A stretch of 64,000 nt of DNA, taken from the NCBI RefSeq assembly GCF_014851395.1, contig NW_024040374.1:23950772-24014771 (forward strand), in the 5' to 3' direction. The translations under genes and the position numbers were made by a program. The DNA is from Micropterus salmoides. Lineage: Eukaryota; Chordata; Actinopteri; Centrarchiformes; Centrarchidae. The notes under the pieces were generated by a model that worked only from the letters and a program-made list of their open reading frames with translations, was not told where the DNA came from and did not search any database. Below, piece by piece: positions 38,352 through 50,302 of this stretch (position 1 is the stretch's first letter; each line of letters begins with the position of its first letter).

Positions 38352-40401
38352 GTGAGTAAGCTTTGAGTGAGTGGAGCTGATGGGCAGTGATGTGCAGACT
38401 GACTCCTGGCTTATCATGATGAACTCTGATCTATATGTTTGGAAAAAAACATTAAAACTACAAATTTATAAATTTCTGCTGACTCTGATACAGTTGACAA
38501 ACTACAGTTAAACACACTTTTGCTGCCGGTTCAGTGTTGGTTTACTTCAATTACACAACATTGTGTTTAAGTTTACCTCAAAATCTGATTATTCAGCAAA
38601 TACATCCAGACTGCCTCCTCTGCTCATGCACTAATTAACTGAACTTGCTAGCTTAGCCTAGTGAGTGTCCTGAAACTACTGCTTTAGTGGATGTAATTAT
38701 CTAAGAGGATATTACATGTCAGACAGATTTTGTCAGATACTGTATTTCTGGCTATTTTTGTTTATTTTTTTGTATATAGTTACGGAAACTTCCCCCCACT
38801 GCAGCTTTAATTCATTGGCACATTGTGTGAGGAAATGTCTTGGTCATTCATATGCATACTGCATACGCAAACTGTGCCGCTGTCAATTATCAAATGGAAA
38901 CACCCCCTTACTTTGCTGTAACCGGGCTGGAAAGTTATTATATGTTTTTACTGTAATAAGTGGGGTCTTCTTGTACCTGTATCGGGAGCAGCTACTCTGC
39001 TTTCACTGAGGGAAATGTTGTTATTATAAAGCTTACGAAGTAGCATTCAGTTGTTGTTGATGTGACACAATGGGGAAGATATTACACTTTAAGTTTGCAC
39101 TGAACCTCTTCCCTGTGAGAAAGCGTTCTTATACAGACAGTGTGGTTGTAGAGAGCCCCACTAAAAAGGAGTGGCATTACAGTCATATAAAACAGTTACT
39201 GACTAGACGCCACATCGGACCTTTCACTATGATCCTATGGAACTAACTAACCATCCTCAAAAGAGCTGCTTTTACGTGTGCTTTTTCAGTCTTAATATTA
39301 AATCTAGTGTGGTATTTACATCCATTAAAACTGTCTTGAGTCTGACAGAGCAGAGCTACAGAAACTATTTTAAAGTCAGAATCAAAATATCCAGATATCC
39401 TATGACCTGGATACTGCACAGACATGTATGTATGGTTGCTGTGATAATTTTAATGACTAAAATTTGTTCTACATTTAGGCTGTGTTGTTTATCACAATGA
39501 TGTTACTCTCACTACAGTTATTAATCATCCCGTTGTGAGACTTTCCCTAGTTTCTCACAGCCTGTCTATTTTCACACCGTTTCATATAACCACTGTATCA
39601 AACAAACAAGTCTTGTGCTTCCCAGAGTCAAACATCAAGGCAGCACAGAGCAGAGCTATGACCTTTAAAAAAAAACAACAAAAAACACTTGTGTCACACA
39701 GTGTCAGAGTTTTCATGGCAGTGAAGGTCAACTAACTTGAGGAAAGCTGGAAAGCCAATAAACAAAGTTAACCATTCTTTAATGTTAGTTTGTGTGTTTT
39801 CTTTACAGAAACTAACTTCTGGAGATAATGTACACATACAATTTGAGCCCATTTCAGGTGAGTAACCGGCAAAAGAAAGACCTTTATCTTCTGATCTTTT
39901 ATCTTTTTATACTGTGTACTCATATTAGAAGTGTTACAACAAACTAAACAAATGTGTTTTTGACTTTTTTCACTTTCCCTTCTGTGTGTCACACCATCCA
40001 CCCTTTGTCCTCCAGACATCACAAGCAGAAGTGCGTGGCTGAATTTTACTATACGGAGCAGCGAATTGATGAGCCTGCACACCAAAGACACGATCATGAC
40101 CAAGTGCGAAGGACCCTACATTTTGTACGCGGAAGTGTGTTACAAGAGCCTAGAAGAAGGGACACGGGGACAAAGGGACAACAAGGCCAATGGGACACTG
40201 CAGCTGCAGGTGGCAGGGACCGAAACTCCTGTCAGCTATTTTGCCACAAATTCTTCAGATCAGGTCTGCAGAGCGCTCCACAGTACCGCCTACCTCACAA
40301 AGAAGGACAAAGCCCGTCTGTACTTTAACACCTCAGATTATTTAAAGGTTAAGAAGGTGACTGTGGGCCTGAGCTATCTGCTGAGAGGGTGTGACTACTG
40401 A
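38199..40401 (+). CDS. tnfsf4: tnfsf4-like (OX40 ligand-like) TNF superfamily ligand, 3 exons
   Basis: Exons 38199-38351, 39809-39857 and 40016-40401 join in frame (phases 0, 1) to 588 nt, 195 aa. The product is a type II membrane protein: a basic cytoplasmic tail with Cys11-Cys12, a membrane segment at about 24-46, a short stalk, then a TNF-homology domain from about 70. Strand-like KCEGPYILYAEVCY and LTKKDKARLYFNTS blocks and the C-terminal VTVGLSYLL align best by eye with OX40 ligand. Cys98 and Cys193 match the single disulfide I recall in human OX40L; Cys109 and Cys152 are extra. Sequons lie at Asn77, 126, 146 and 172. In mammals OX40L binds TNFRSF4 and co-stimulates T cells; the fish role is inferred. 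The alternative is another small TNFSF member such as tnfsf18. Confidence 0.72.
38352..39808 (+). other. Intron 1 of the tnfsf4-like gene
   Basis: A GTGAGT donor and TTCTTTACAG acceptor bound 1457 bp of AT-rich sequence. Open frames are short and unrelated to TNF ligands; no transposon was recognised. Confidence 0.7.
39809..39857 (+). CDS. tnfsf4: tnfsf4-like exon 2 (stalk)
   Basis: This 49-nt exon encodes KLTSGDNVHIQFEPIS plus one base. A small stalk exon between membrane and receptor-binding exons is typical of this TNFSF subgroup. The donor is TCAG|GTGAGT, phase 1. Confidence 0.75.
40016..40401 (+). CDS. tnfsf4: tnfsf4-like exon 3 (TNF-homology domain)
   Basis: The acceptor is GTCCTCCAG. 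It encodes residues 68-195 and stops at TGA (40399-40401). It begins DITSRSAWLNFTIRSS and ends GLSYLLRGCDY. The domain is compact, about 125 residues, as in OX40L and GITRL and shorter than in classical TNF ligands. Confidence 0.82.
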
Positions 40402-42130
40402 TGAGGGCCAGTAAACGCTCTCTGAAGAAAAAGACATGAAAACCAGAGCTTACTGGAATGAGGAAGGGAGCTCAGCACTCATGTTCATCTGCCGCTGTGA
40501 GAGCAGACACACTAAGCAGGACTCACACTGATGGTATGACTTGTGGTGACAGTCTGTTTTGTTTGTTACCTCGACCAAGGGAGCTATGCTTCTGTTGGTC
40601 GGTTGACTGTCCGCAAGAAATCTCAACAACTCACGCGTCCTGAACAAATCGTATAACTCTGGTGGTGGCGATTCTCAGTTTGTAGATAAGAAACAGCTAT
40701 TAAGTAAACCAAGAAGACAAATAACTAACTTTTAACAAGCACCCCCTTTTTTTTGCGTAAAGCCCAAAATTTGGCTACCGTTTCTTAACCAAGTGACATT
40801 TATTTTTCTTATTGATTAATCAGACAATTATTTTCTCGGTTAATCAATTCAAATGAATCATTTGGTTTGAAAAACATCAACTGATGGTGAAAAATGTTCA
40901 TCACCTGTCCCTTTCGCCCAATATGGTGACATATTCAAGTAGTTATTGATGTCAGAACAATAGTCCAAAAGATATTCAGTTGACTATAATGGACTGGAAC
41001 CATCACACTTTTGGTGTTTTTGCTTGACAAATGATTGTGCTATTATCAAAATAGTTGGAAGTACTTCTGATTACAGCCGTGATGCTCTTTAAAAAGGTAG
41101 CTTTTTTATTGTTGACTATCAAAGTCAGAATTACTCTGAACAGGTACTGAACCACATTTACAGAGGCACCATTCTGTTTCACAAGCAACAGTCATCGCAG
41201 AGATTTTGTGATCTTAAAGAGGTTTACACATTTAAAACCATGAGACTTTGTGCTTTTGTATAGTTTGTGAAAGTTGAGTGAGGATTCAACTGGATGCCTT
41301 CCTAAATAATATAACAGGCTGCTGCTTGTTAAGGGGCTTTGCACTCCTAAGGTTCCTTCTATTTTTTATTTATGGTAGTAGTAGTAGTAATTAGGAGTAA
41401 TTTTCAGTATTTTTATTTCACTATGACAGTACCAAGTTGTGTAGTACCAAATGAATGTATTTGTTATTGGTGCATTTATTCTCCTGTGAAGCTCCAATCT
41501 GAGTCTCATACACTCTGTGTGCTGTGTGGCTACCAAACATGGCTCAAGCTGTGTTTAACCTTGCTTGGATTTCCAGACGTGGAGTTTACCACAACAATGA
41601 CAGTCTTAATGATATGTTTACCATCAATGCCCTGGGCTTTCCTTTCTATGACTAACATGTTACCAGATATTGTCTCTCGTCATGAAAGGGTATAGCTGGT
41701 GGTCCCAGAGAGTTAAACACGTCGAACAGATGTGATGCTGCATTCGCACAGACACACAGACAGCTCAGGGTAAAGACCAGAGAGGCAGCGAATGGAGTTG
41801 AAGTTTATTACCCCTTTTGATTGTATCTGCACTCACAGTGCTCTATGTAATGTTGCAATATGTCACTTGTCAGGGACATGTTTCTGTGTTTTTAATTATG
41901 CCTATAGTTAATAAGCAAGTGATGTTCTTTGTATATACTGTATTACTGAAGCTATGACATTTTTAATTAAAAGCCATGTTGTAATAATGGTAAGTTGGGC
42001 AGGTATACCATATGGTCCAAGCTTTAAACATTTGAAAATTTGTCATTTTCAGTGTTTTTAATTGTTTAAACTGGTTGGATTGATGGTTTTCTATCATATC
42101 ATAAATAAAATATTTTATGCATACTGTACG
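40402..42130 (+). other. 3' UTR of the tnfsf4-like gene
   Basis: Non-coding, AT-rich. An AU-rich nonamer TTATTTATG is at 41366-41374, of the kind that destabilises cytokine mRNAs. AATAAA signals are at 42104-42109 and 42363-42368, so the end may lie further right. Confidence 0.45.
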
Positions 42131-42419
42131 CAGTAATCGTGTGTTTAAAAGGACTTTGAGATTGGAAAGATATATACCAGGGATGATTTGAATGGTTTGC
42201 AAAATTAGCTAAAACTTTCTCACAAAAGTTCTACTGCATTTTTATATGAATGTGAAATAATGAGGTGATGTGAAAATGGCACTGTATAATTGATCCAGGG
42301 GATATACTGTGTAGCTACCTCATGTAAGCTTTGGCACTGATCACCCGTTAGAATGAAACTTTAATAAAAAGAGTTTCCACTTGGCAATAAGCTTCTTTCC
42401 TTTGTTTTCACTGTTCGGA

Positions 42420-42448
42420 CCCCCCCCCCCCCCCCCCCCCTCTTTCTT

Positions 42449-42489
<41 letters not shown>

Positions 42490-42504
42490 CTGTCTGTCTG
42501 TCTG
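42420..42504. repeat. Compound C / CTTT / CT / CTGT simple repeat
   Basis: About 21 C residues grade into CTTT, then CT, then CTGT units. The antisense open frame of alternating Arg-Glu over it is an artefact. Confidence 0.95.
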
Positions 42505-43933
42505 CTGTGAGAGTCAGCAGTTTCATCATCATAATCTGAGGCATTAAACATTGTTTAACCAAAAGTGAAAGTGAATGGAAGAAGGAGCCCTCTCACGTCA
42601 CAAAATGACCTGAAGTGACATGCTTTGTACACTTCACAACACACCACAGCTTGTAGGTCTGAAGAGCTAAAGCAATGCGGTTCTTCACTTCCAAGGGTAT
42701 TTCTCAATCTACAGCTTGGCTTGTTATTTTTTGACTCTTGCCATTTCTGAAAATAGAACAACAGGTTTTCACAGAAATATTTCCAGCAAGATGTGTGTAA
42801 GTATGGGAAATTTGTGACTTGGAAAGTGTGGCCAAGTATGACTGCTGCTTTGTTTTCAGGAACAATGACTGAACGCTGGAGCAAGTTTAAACATGAATAG
42901 CAAAACCTGGTGTTTTATTTTTGTCCAGAGCGAAAGTCACAAAACATATTTTTTAACACCCACACACAGACTATAAAATCAAACCAATGAACATTGCATT
43001 AAATGCTTGGACTTATACATCTTAGTTTTTCAAAAAAAGTTTTCATTGACCGACTTTAGCGTAGTGCTGACAATAAAGAAAATCTGAGCTGGTGTTTGCA
43101 CAGGACTGTGTGTGTAAATAAAAAGGTGTGGCTGACTAATTTGATGAAACAAGGGAAGACTCATGAGGCCAAACCTGAAGGATCCATTAGAAAGGGAGAG
43201 ACAGGATATTTGTTTAACACTCCAAACTTGAACCTAAAATCAACACATCTGACCGTCTCAACATAAAGAATTAAAAACTGATGGCCTAGTGGAAGTAACA
43301 CTGCGCATGCTTCACCTTAATTTATAAACAAGTTTCACACCTACACATACTGTCACTCATGATGATCAAACATCATAAAATGTCACTCAGGTAAATTATC
43401 ACAGTGATCTCAAAGGTCGACCGGTTTCTCACACATGGCATATGCAAATTCAGTGGAAGGAAACTAACATGTAGAAACACAGGAAATTAAGGGAAGTCAT
43501 CAGCATACAAAATAATTATATTATCTATATTTATTTACAACACAAAGCAACAGCAGACTATAATATAAGACAGTGACAAAGACAACTGTTTCTTTTCTCT
43601 AACATCAACTAATGTAACAACTTAAAGACCAATGTTAATTAAGCTAATGTTGGCATAGGAGTTGTGCACTTGATAGCTGCATACATGATATCGCACTAAA
43701 AGACTGAGGCTATAGCTACATGTCTTAGGATAAATCTAGAATCCTCTCTAGTTGATGACCCATGTACAAAAGACCGGGAAATAAAGCATTGTTCTTTTAT
43801 TGCAGTGTAGAGCTAGTGTTGCTAAGTATGGCAAAGATAAATGTCAGAGCAACATCACCCTGTTTGGCTGTAAAGCTTTATTCTTTTCCCTATCAATGTT
43901 GTTAAAGAAAAGGATTTCAAGGATGACGGCTAA

Positions 43934-43935
<2 letters not shown>

Positions 43936-43987
<52 letters not shown>
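43936..43987. repeat. (GT)n microsatellite
   Basis: Twenty-six TG units, followed at once by a hexamer repeat. Confidence 0.97.
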
Positions 43988-43988
<1 letters not shown>

Positions 43989-43989
<1 letters not shown>

Positions 43990-44012
43990 AACGTGAACGT
44001 GAACGTGAACGT
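43989..44012. repeat. (GAACGT)4 hexamer repeat
   Basis: Four exact GAACGT units directly abut the GT microsatellite. Confidence 0.95.
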
Positions 44013-45199
44013 GAGGTTATCTCGAGTAACGTTGGCTGGGGTTGCTGGAGTGTAAACCTACCAAAAGAAAGAGCAGGACAAAGCGGTGGGGAAATACTCA
44101 GTCACACAGTGGATTGGCTAGATGGCTGTTTTTAATTGTTAGATAACTGCCCTTGAACTAATATGGTTAGTGATGTGCAGAGCTACTTGAAAACTACATT
44201 CAGCTACACATTACACATTAGGCTACTTAATGAAATTAGTTACTTACATATGCCAACATGTGAACAGGGAGTACTGGCACCTATTTTTTTCCACTTCACT
44301 GCATGTCTACGAATAGAAAATGAGACACTTAGTTTTAGCGAGCAACCACTTTAGAGGGATTTACTGACCATCAATGGCTAGCTTAATGTTAGCCTCGATA
44401 TAGCTCGACCTCAGCTGCACGGCATCCTGAGTGGAAACCTTTTGAATGACATTAAAAGTTTGTAGGTGGAACTGTGAACAGTAAATGTGCAGAATTGTGC
44501 AGGGATGTCTCTCGAACATGTGAAAGCTCCTTGCAGATTCTGTTATTGAGGTGATAACACATGTTGCAGGAAACAATGAGTGTTACTTTCAGGTCAGACA
44601 TGTCTCATGTCTCACAAAAATGCACGAGATTGATCATATTATGTGAAAGGAAAACTGCTCAAAAAAACCCTTAATATCTCTATGGTGATACTGCTCTTGT
44701 GACCTGTGGCCTAGACACAACAGAGTGGTTTAAACACCGTAACCTCAGGAAGTGTAGCACATAAAAGCTAAAATGTGCTCAAGACAGACGGTTGTGGTTT
44801 TGTCTCAGCGAGCACCGTTGCATTGTTATTTATATTAATTTATACGTTTGAAAATAACCCCGGTTTTACATCACAATGTGTTGTTGTGCAGAAAAAGCTG
44901 CCTGACCAGATCTACAACATCTCGAAGTATTCATTTTCCATCATGTCAGAGGGAACAGAAGCTTTTGGGAGCTTGGGTAAAATTTGAAGTCATAACACAC
45001 AAGTCAGTCAGACATGTTTAACCCTTCAACTCCAACTAACTGCCTGCTTGATGACTTATGATTTGGCATTTATTTTCTCAATGCATCAACTTGGTATGAC
45101 ACATTAGCAATTAATGTACATATTTAATTTCACTTAACATGTTTGAACCTACAATAAAACAGAAAGCAAAGCAAAATGCTTGTATTACTTAACTCCTGG

Positions 45200-45720
45200 T
45201 AGCCCAACATCTGTAGCTACAGGGTCTATAGGTATTTTGGTGCACCACTTCCACTAATCTCAGCAAGTATTAGCTGCAGATAGATGAAATGTACAGACAT
45301 TCATGGTCCCCAGAGGATGAACCTACCTTTGGTGATCCCTTAATCTCCTCGAGTGCCACTTTCAGGTCAGAGTTTTCACTTATGATTTCACTTATCCAGG
45401 GAAAACATCCACTAGATGGATTTGCATAGAATTTTGTATAGAAATTAATGGTTGAGGATGTGTAATTTTTTTGGCTTTTTTGGCTCTGACTGAAATGTGA
45501 TAACTAGCGGATGGGATGCCCCATGGGTGACATTTGGTACAGACATTCATGTTCTTTGAATTGTAAATCATGATCCCTGAACTTTCATCTAGAGCTAAAT
45601 TTCAATATGTGTAATTATTTGGCTCATGACTAACTGCCTGCTTAGTGTCATCATGTTAGCATAGTCATTTAGAGCATGTTAATTTGATAGCATTGATGTT
45701 GTACTTCCTGAAACCTACAC
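45200..45720. repeat. Dispersed fish repeat with internal repetition
   Basis: Words such as ACAGACATTCATGGTCCCC, AGAGGATGAA, TTTGGTGATCCC and ACTAGATGGATTTGC match a common teleost repeat. ACAGACATTCATG recurs about 250 bp apart, showing internal duplication. Confidence 0.55.
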
Positions 45721-46283
45721 CCTCAAATTTGCAGGCATGACCGTTTTCTTGACTTGAGACATTGATATCTGAACAGATTTTCACCATTCAAACTAAATTT
45801 GTAATGTCGCTGACATTGGATGATCGTCCAGAATTGTAAAATTATCATTAGAAACATCAATAAACTTACGCTCATTGTTAAAACTCTTGCGCTCTACTTT
45901 CTTAACTTAGTCTTTATAACTGTCAGACTACTGTATTTCTGATTCATTCTTAGAATATTTTATTATCTCAGAATCACTCAGTACTGCTGTTTTCCCTACA
46001 ATTACCCAGTAATTACCCTACAAAACCCCTTGTGCAATAGCGGATGAGGTAACATGATTACTTACAAATTCATTTCTGTCATAGGCAAGTAAAATCACGC
46101 CTGCCTTTTGGTTGCAACTGTTTCTTTGTTTCCATTGAATTATTTAAGAAGCTGCAATTTTTTACCTTTTACCATAAGATGTCTGTTTCCCAAGCATTGT
46201 TTCCAATTTAAAAGGCCCTACCTTAATATTATACAGGTAAACAGAAATCCAGCACATCAACTCAACTCGAGTAAATTTTATGT

Positions 46284-46345
46284 ATGTGGCCCAATGCCAC
46301 AAATCACAAAATTGCCTCAAGGGGTTTTACAATCTGGACACTTCT
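46284..46345 (-). repeat. Dispersed fish repeat fragment
   Basis: TGTGGCCCAATGCCACAAAT then TTGCCTCAAGGGGTTTTACA is a second copy of the repeat end at 27138-27200. Confidence 0.5.
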
Positions 46346-49300
46346 ATTCTAAGACCACATGTCTGGGTGGTTAGATTATTAGATCAAGTGTACACGGCTC
46401 GTGAAACAGAAGTTCATTTGAAATAGAAATCCCAAATAATGCCACACCTCTGTGATTTTTCCATTTGGTACAAATGTACCTGTAGAGGAATGTGTCTGTT
46501 CAACTGTTCCAGTGACTTTCCAGAAACACAAATGTAATTATAGTTGCATGCATGCCAAGCCCTGTAATATTTGCGTGGCCAAGCTGCAATGATAAAACAG
46601 AATGTTATATAAGGGTTATCTAGAATTTTGATTTTATTAGCAAAACCTGTAGTGCTAACTATTTAACTTGTTTTAGATTTATTCAGGGCCTAGCCAAGTG
46701 TTCCCCATTACGATCTTCAACTTCCACGGAAATATATAATTAGACTGTGAAACTAGCAACCAACCATGTTTTCACGTTTAAGACAATGAAACTGGGGACA
46801 CACATAAGGGAGATAAGAAATGCACAAGACTGGACTATGTACACAGATAAGCAGAAGCCAAGACGCATATAGAACAACAGTGATGCAAGGGCTGTTCTTC
46901 AGCTCTCTAAGTGTGGGCGGGACAATAACAGTGATGTAACTGCAGGCAGTTTCTCTTGTTGAAAGAATTTCCTGCTAAATGGGTTAAGGTAAACGGGTAG
47001 ACTGAAACACAGACTGAGAGAGGGAGAGGTTGCTTAAAAAGCCACTTTCATGTTCCTGTATACATTGTGTGTTTCAGTTGAGCTTTCAGTGTTTTGCCAC
47101 CTCTGCATTTGAGTGAAACAGGTTGAACACGAAGATAAAGGTTGACATTTGAAAGCACCATAAGCTTCGCCAGCCCACCAGGTGTAATCATAAACACATA
47201 GTGCAGCCTCCCTTGTGCTGCCTTATTGTATAATAATTATGTGTATTATTTACTTCACATACAAAAATAATACAAACTCCCAGAACACTTGAGGTCTGCC
47301 CCAACCCGGTGTTCTTTTAAATCGAGGCTTGTTGCAAAGTTTTTACTCAAATAGTGCAGCGTAGTCAGTGGGACTCATTAGCAACTGTAAATATGCAACA
47401 TCCATTTAGACCCTCAAAATAAAGCTTGCATGGTTAATGCACTTTGGTTAGGATTAGGCACAAAAATTACTTGGTTAGGTTTGAGAAAAGAGCATTATTT
47501 TTTGCATTAAGGCCAGCTCCCTACTCTGCCTTTGGCTAACCCAAAACCTACCACTAACTTTAACCTTAACCAAGTAACCAACCTAACCAACTGTAGAGGA
47601 GTTGGAGTGGTGTAAGGGCGTCCAATTAAACCACTAAACCCACAATGGGCAAAAGGAGGACCATCGCTATTGAATCTAGGTAAGTTAATTCAAAAAGAAG
47701 ACGGCATTTGGATCCACCAACAAACTCGAAGAAGAAGAAGAAGATGACAGCATTTGAGCAATGGCACAGCAGAAGCAGCAGGTAGATCAATCAGAGCTCA
47801 GTGCAGTTGAATGTATGATGTTATTGCACAAAAAAAGTCAAATTAAAAACATATTTAAAAGAAAAGTTATTTATTGTGGCTGTTTAACGTTAGCTAGGTT
47901 AGACGAAGTCTTGCAACGACAGAAAGTTAACGTTAGCCTGCCAGCATGGAGTGTGTGAGAGAGAAATACTACTTATGATGATATTGTAGCAAACACTTAG
48001 CACAGGGTTTTTTGTTTAGGATTAATGTTACTGGCTATTGCAACAAAGATTACCAAAGCTAGGTTACTGCTAGCTTAGTTAGATAACGTTTTTTGAGTAA
48101 GTATGGTCGTTAGTGAGTTGTCTACATTTAAAAGTAAAGCCAAAATTGTCTTACATAACTGCCCCCCTTTCCTCTCGTCAGCCCCATCACTTAGTATGGC
48201 ATCAGAATTTGCAGCTAGAATAAATATGAACGTCTGAAAATGTGTACCAGTGTCCTCTTTGCTGGAAGCAGGGAGACTATCACAATTCAGTCTTCTAATC
48301 TGAAAACAGTGTACACTGTTTTGCTACATTTTCTGTGTTTGTTTCCTCAAAACGGCTTTGAGGTACATTTTCTCTCTTTTGGTAGATGTGTCAGAGGTGC
48401 TACCAAATCAGCATCGACGTGTGTATAAACACTGCCGTGTTTAAAAGGAAGTGCAAGGCACTGGGGCACAGGTTCCTCAGGGCCACAGAAATAACTTAAA
48501 AAACAACATGCAGGTATTTGTGCTAATAAAACATATGAATGCTGATCTTCTGAAATCTTATAAAAGCTAATACACAGTTCAGAAAGGATCTCCAAGATGT
48601 AACAATGGGAAGAGGTGTCTATGGAGAGAGGGACTGTGTGTTAATCAAATCAATGACATTCCTCCAACTCCTCTCCTCTCTGTTATCTCTTTATCTGAAG
48701 AGAGCTAAACGCTAAACCAGGGGGAATGCTGGTTCACAACAACAATCATTACTTAGTATCAGCAGAGAAACGTTGTATCCAATCGTTTGTATCCAATGAA
48801 GGCTAAATCAAGGGCAAAATTATGTCCTGGATGACACAGACAACTCATTTTAAATTTTTGTTTTTAATTCAGTTTACTTTCAGTTGAGTTTTAAAAATGT
48901 TTAGTTTTAGTTAAGTTTTTATATAAGTAGTTATTATATGGCTTGAAAGGGCATGGTTTGAGGTACCACAAAACTTTGGAATAAGAGCGGTTTGCATAAA
49001 ATGTTCTTGTTTGCCACTTTTTTCCCCCTGGGGTCATTTAAAAATGTCACATTTTTAAACTTCTGCTATCTTTTTAATCTATTGTATTTCTACTGTTCTT
49101 ATTTAATCTTTCTTTTACAAATTGTATTACTCTGTTTTATATGTTTCACATGTTTATGCCTTTTTTATGTTGTGTGTAAAGCACTTTCAATTACCTTTGT
49201 GCATTAAATGTGATATATAAATAGGCTTGTCATGCCTTACAATTTCTGTGGGGGAAGAATGAAAAAGCTGCTAATCATAACACACCGCGGATATGACAAT

Positions 49301-49937
49301 GCCGTGGCTTCAGGTGTTCATTCATGCTTGACAGCTGCTCAGATTTACCAGAAACAAAAACAGTCTTTGCCTCCAAGTGCAGAAACAGAGCGAGCTAGTC
49401 TGTGCAAGTGCAGCGGATTTTTGGCGATGGCGTGGCGATTACAGTGTCATAGTTTGGACGTGTGTGAGACTGAATGAAGGCAAGTGACGGGTAATTATGA
49501 ATGATGTAGTAATCATCATTCCACCTGCAATGACCCCCTTGTGGAGTTGTAGAGTATGAATGTTGAAGAGAGAAGGCATAGAGCAGATGTGATACTTCAC
49601 ATAGCAGGACATGTATCACTCCAAGATACCAGCACACAAAAGACAGCTCAGCAATTTTAATGCTTTGAGCTTTACTAATTCCTTATCAGATATGAACTCA
49701 ACTTTAAAGCGACAGCAATGTCAGTATTTTAGGTTCAGAGGAAACGTCACACTCATGACACAACACCTAAAAGCATACTACATGTCTGATCTTCTATTCC
49801 AGTTCACTAAAGTATAGACATAAATCTGATGTTATTCCAATCCTAATAACCTCTGGCAGAGACTCAAGGAAAGCATGGGGAGATAAAAGATATTATATGT
49901 TGTAATTATTAAACCGGTTTTGTTGCGTGGGTGTCAA

Positions 49938-49946
49938 GGGATTCCC
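49938..49946. promoter_or_regulatory. kappaB-like site, distal copy
   Basis: GGGATTCCC, a 9-bp NF-kappaB-like motif, 147 bp before the ATG of the tnfsf18-like gene. Confidence 0.4.
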
Positions 49947-49994
49947 TCACAACACCCACGGATTTATTGTACCGGGGAGGGAGTTAACTGAGCT

Positions 49995-50003
49995 GGGATT
50001 CCC
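49995..50003. promoter_or_regulatory. kappaB-like site, proximal copy
   Basis: An identical GGGATTCCC 57 bp downstream of the first, in the same orientation and 90 bp before the ATG. It may lie in the promoter or the 5' UTR; the transcription start is unknown. Confidence 0.4.
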
Positions 50004-50092
50004 ACTTTCTGTGTTTGTGTGTGGGAAGACATGGACTATATTAAGGAGAGTCAAAAGAGTCAATCGTCACTACAAGTATCACAGTCTGCATT

Positions 50093-50302
50093 ATGGAGAG
50101 ACATCAAGCTGGACAGGAGGAGAAACTGGTGGAGGTCAGGGTGGAGACGAACAGTTTGGAAGACACTTGTGGTTCACCTGCAGACCGCCGTGGCTCCTTC
50201 AAGTGCATGGTCCTTTTGGCAACAGTGATGGGATTGGTCACTGTGGCTCTGGTGGCGGCCTTTATCCTGCTTTTTTTCATGTTTACGCCATCATGCAACC
50301 AG
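50093..50302 (+). CDS. tnfsf18: tnfsf18-like exon 1 (tail and membrane anchor)
   Basis: The ATG has A at -3 and G at +4. It encodes residues 1-70, with VLLATVMGLVTVALVAAFIL as membrane core. The donor is CAG|GTGAGAAA, phase 0. An overlapping longer frame (49927-50349) is spurious. Confidence 0.8.

Larger units (their letters stand above)
42131..49900. other. Intergenic DNA between the two TNF-ligand genes
   Basis: No gene is supported. It holds microsatellites (42420-42504, 43936-44012) and fish repeat pieces at 45.2-45.7, 46.28 and about 47.4-47.6 kb. An open frame at 44775-44987 has a hydrophobic stretch but no match or good splice partners. Confidence 0.6.

Noticed and set aside
5856..44012. 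CRISPR or other phage-defence arrays among the repeats
   Set aside because: The regular repeats are simple microsatellites without spacer structure, and the genome is vertebrate.
44775..44987. Possible third TNF-ligand anchor exon
   Set aside because: It has a hydrophobic stretch but no basic flank, no good donor in the right phase and no TNF-domain exon downstream before the tnfsf18-like gene.
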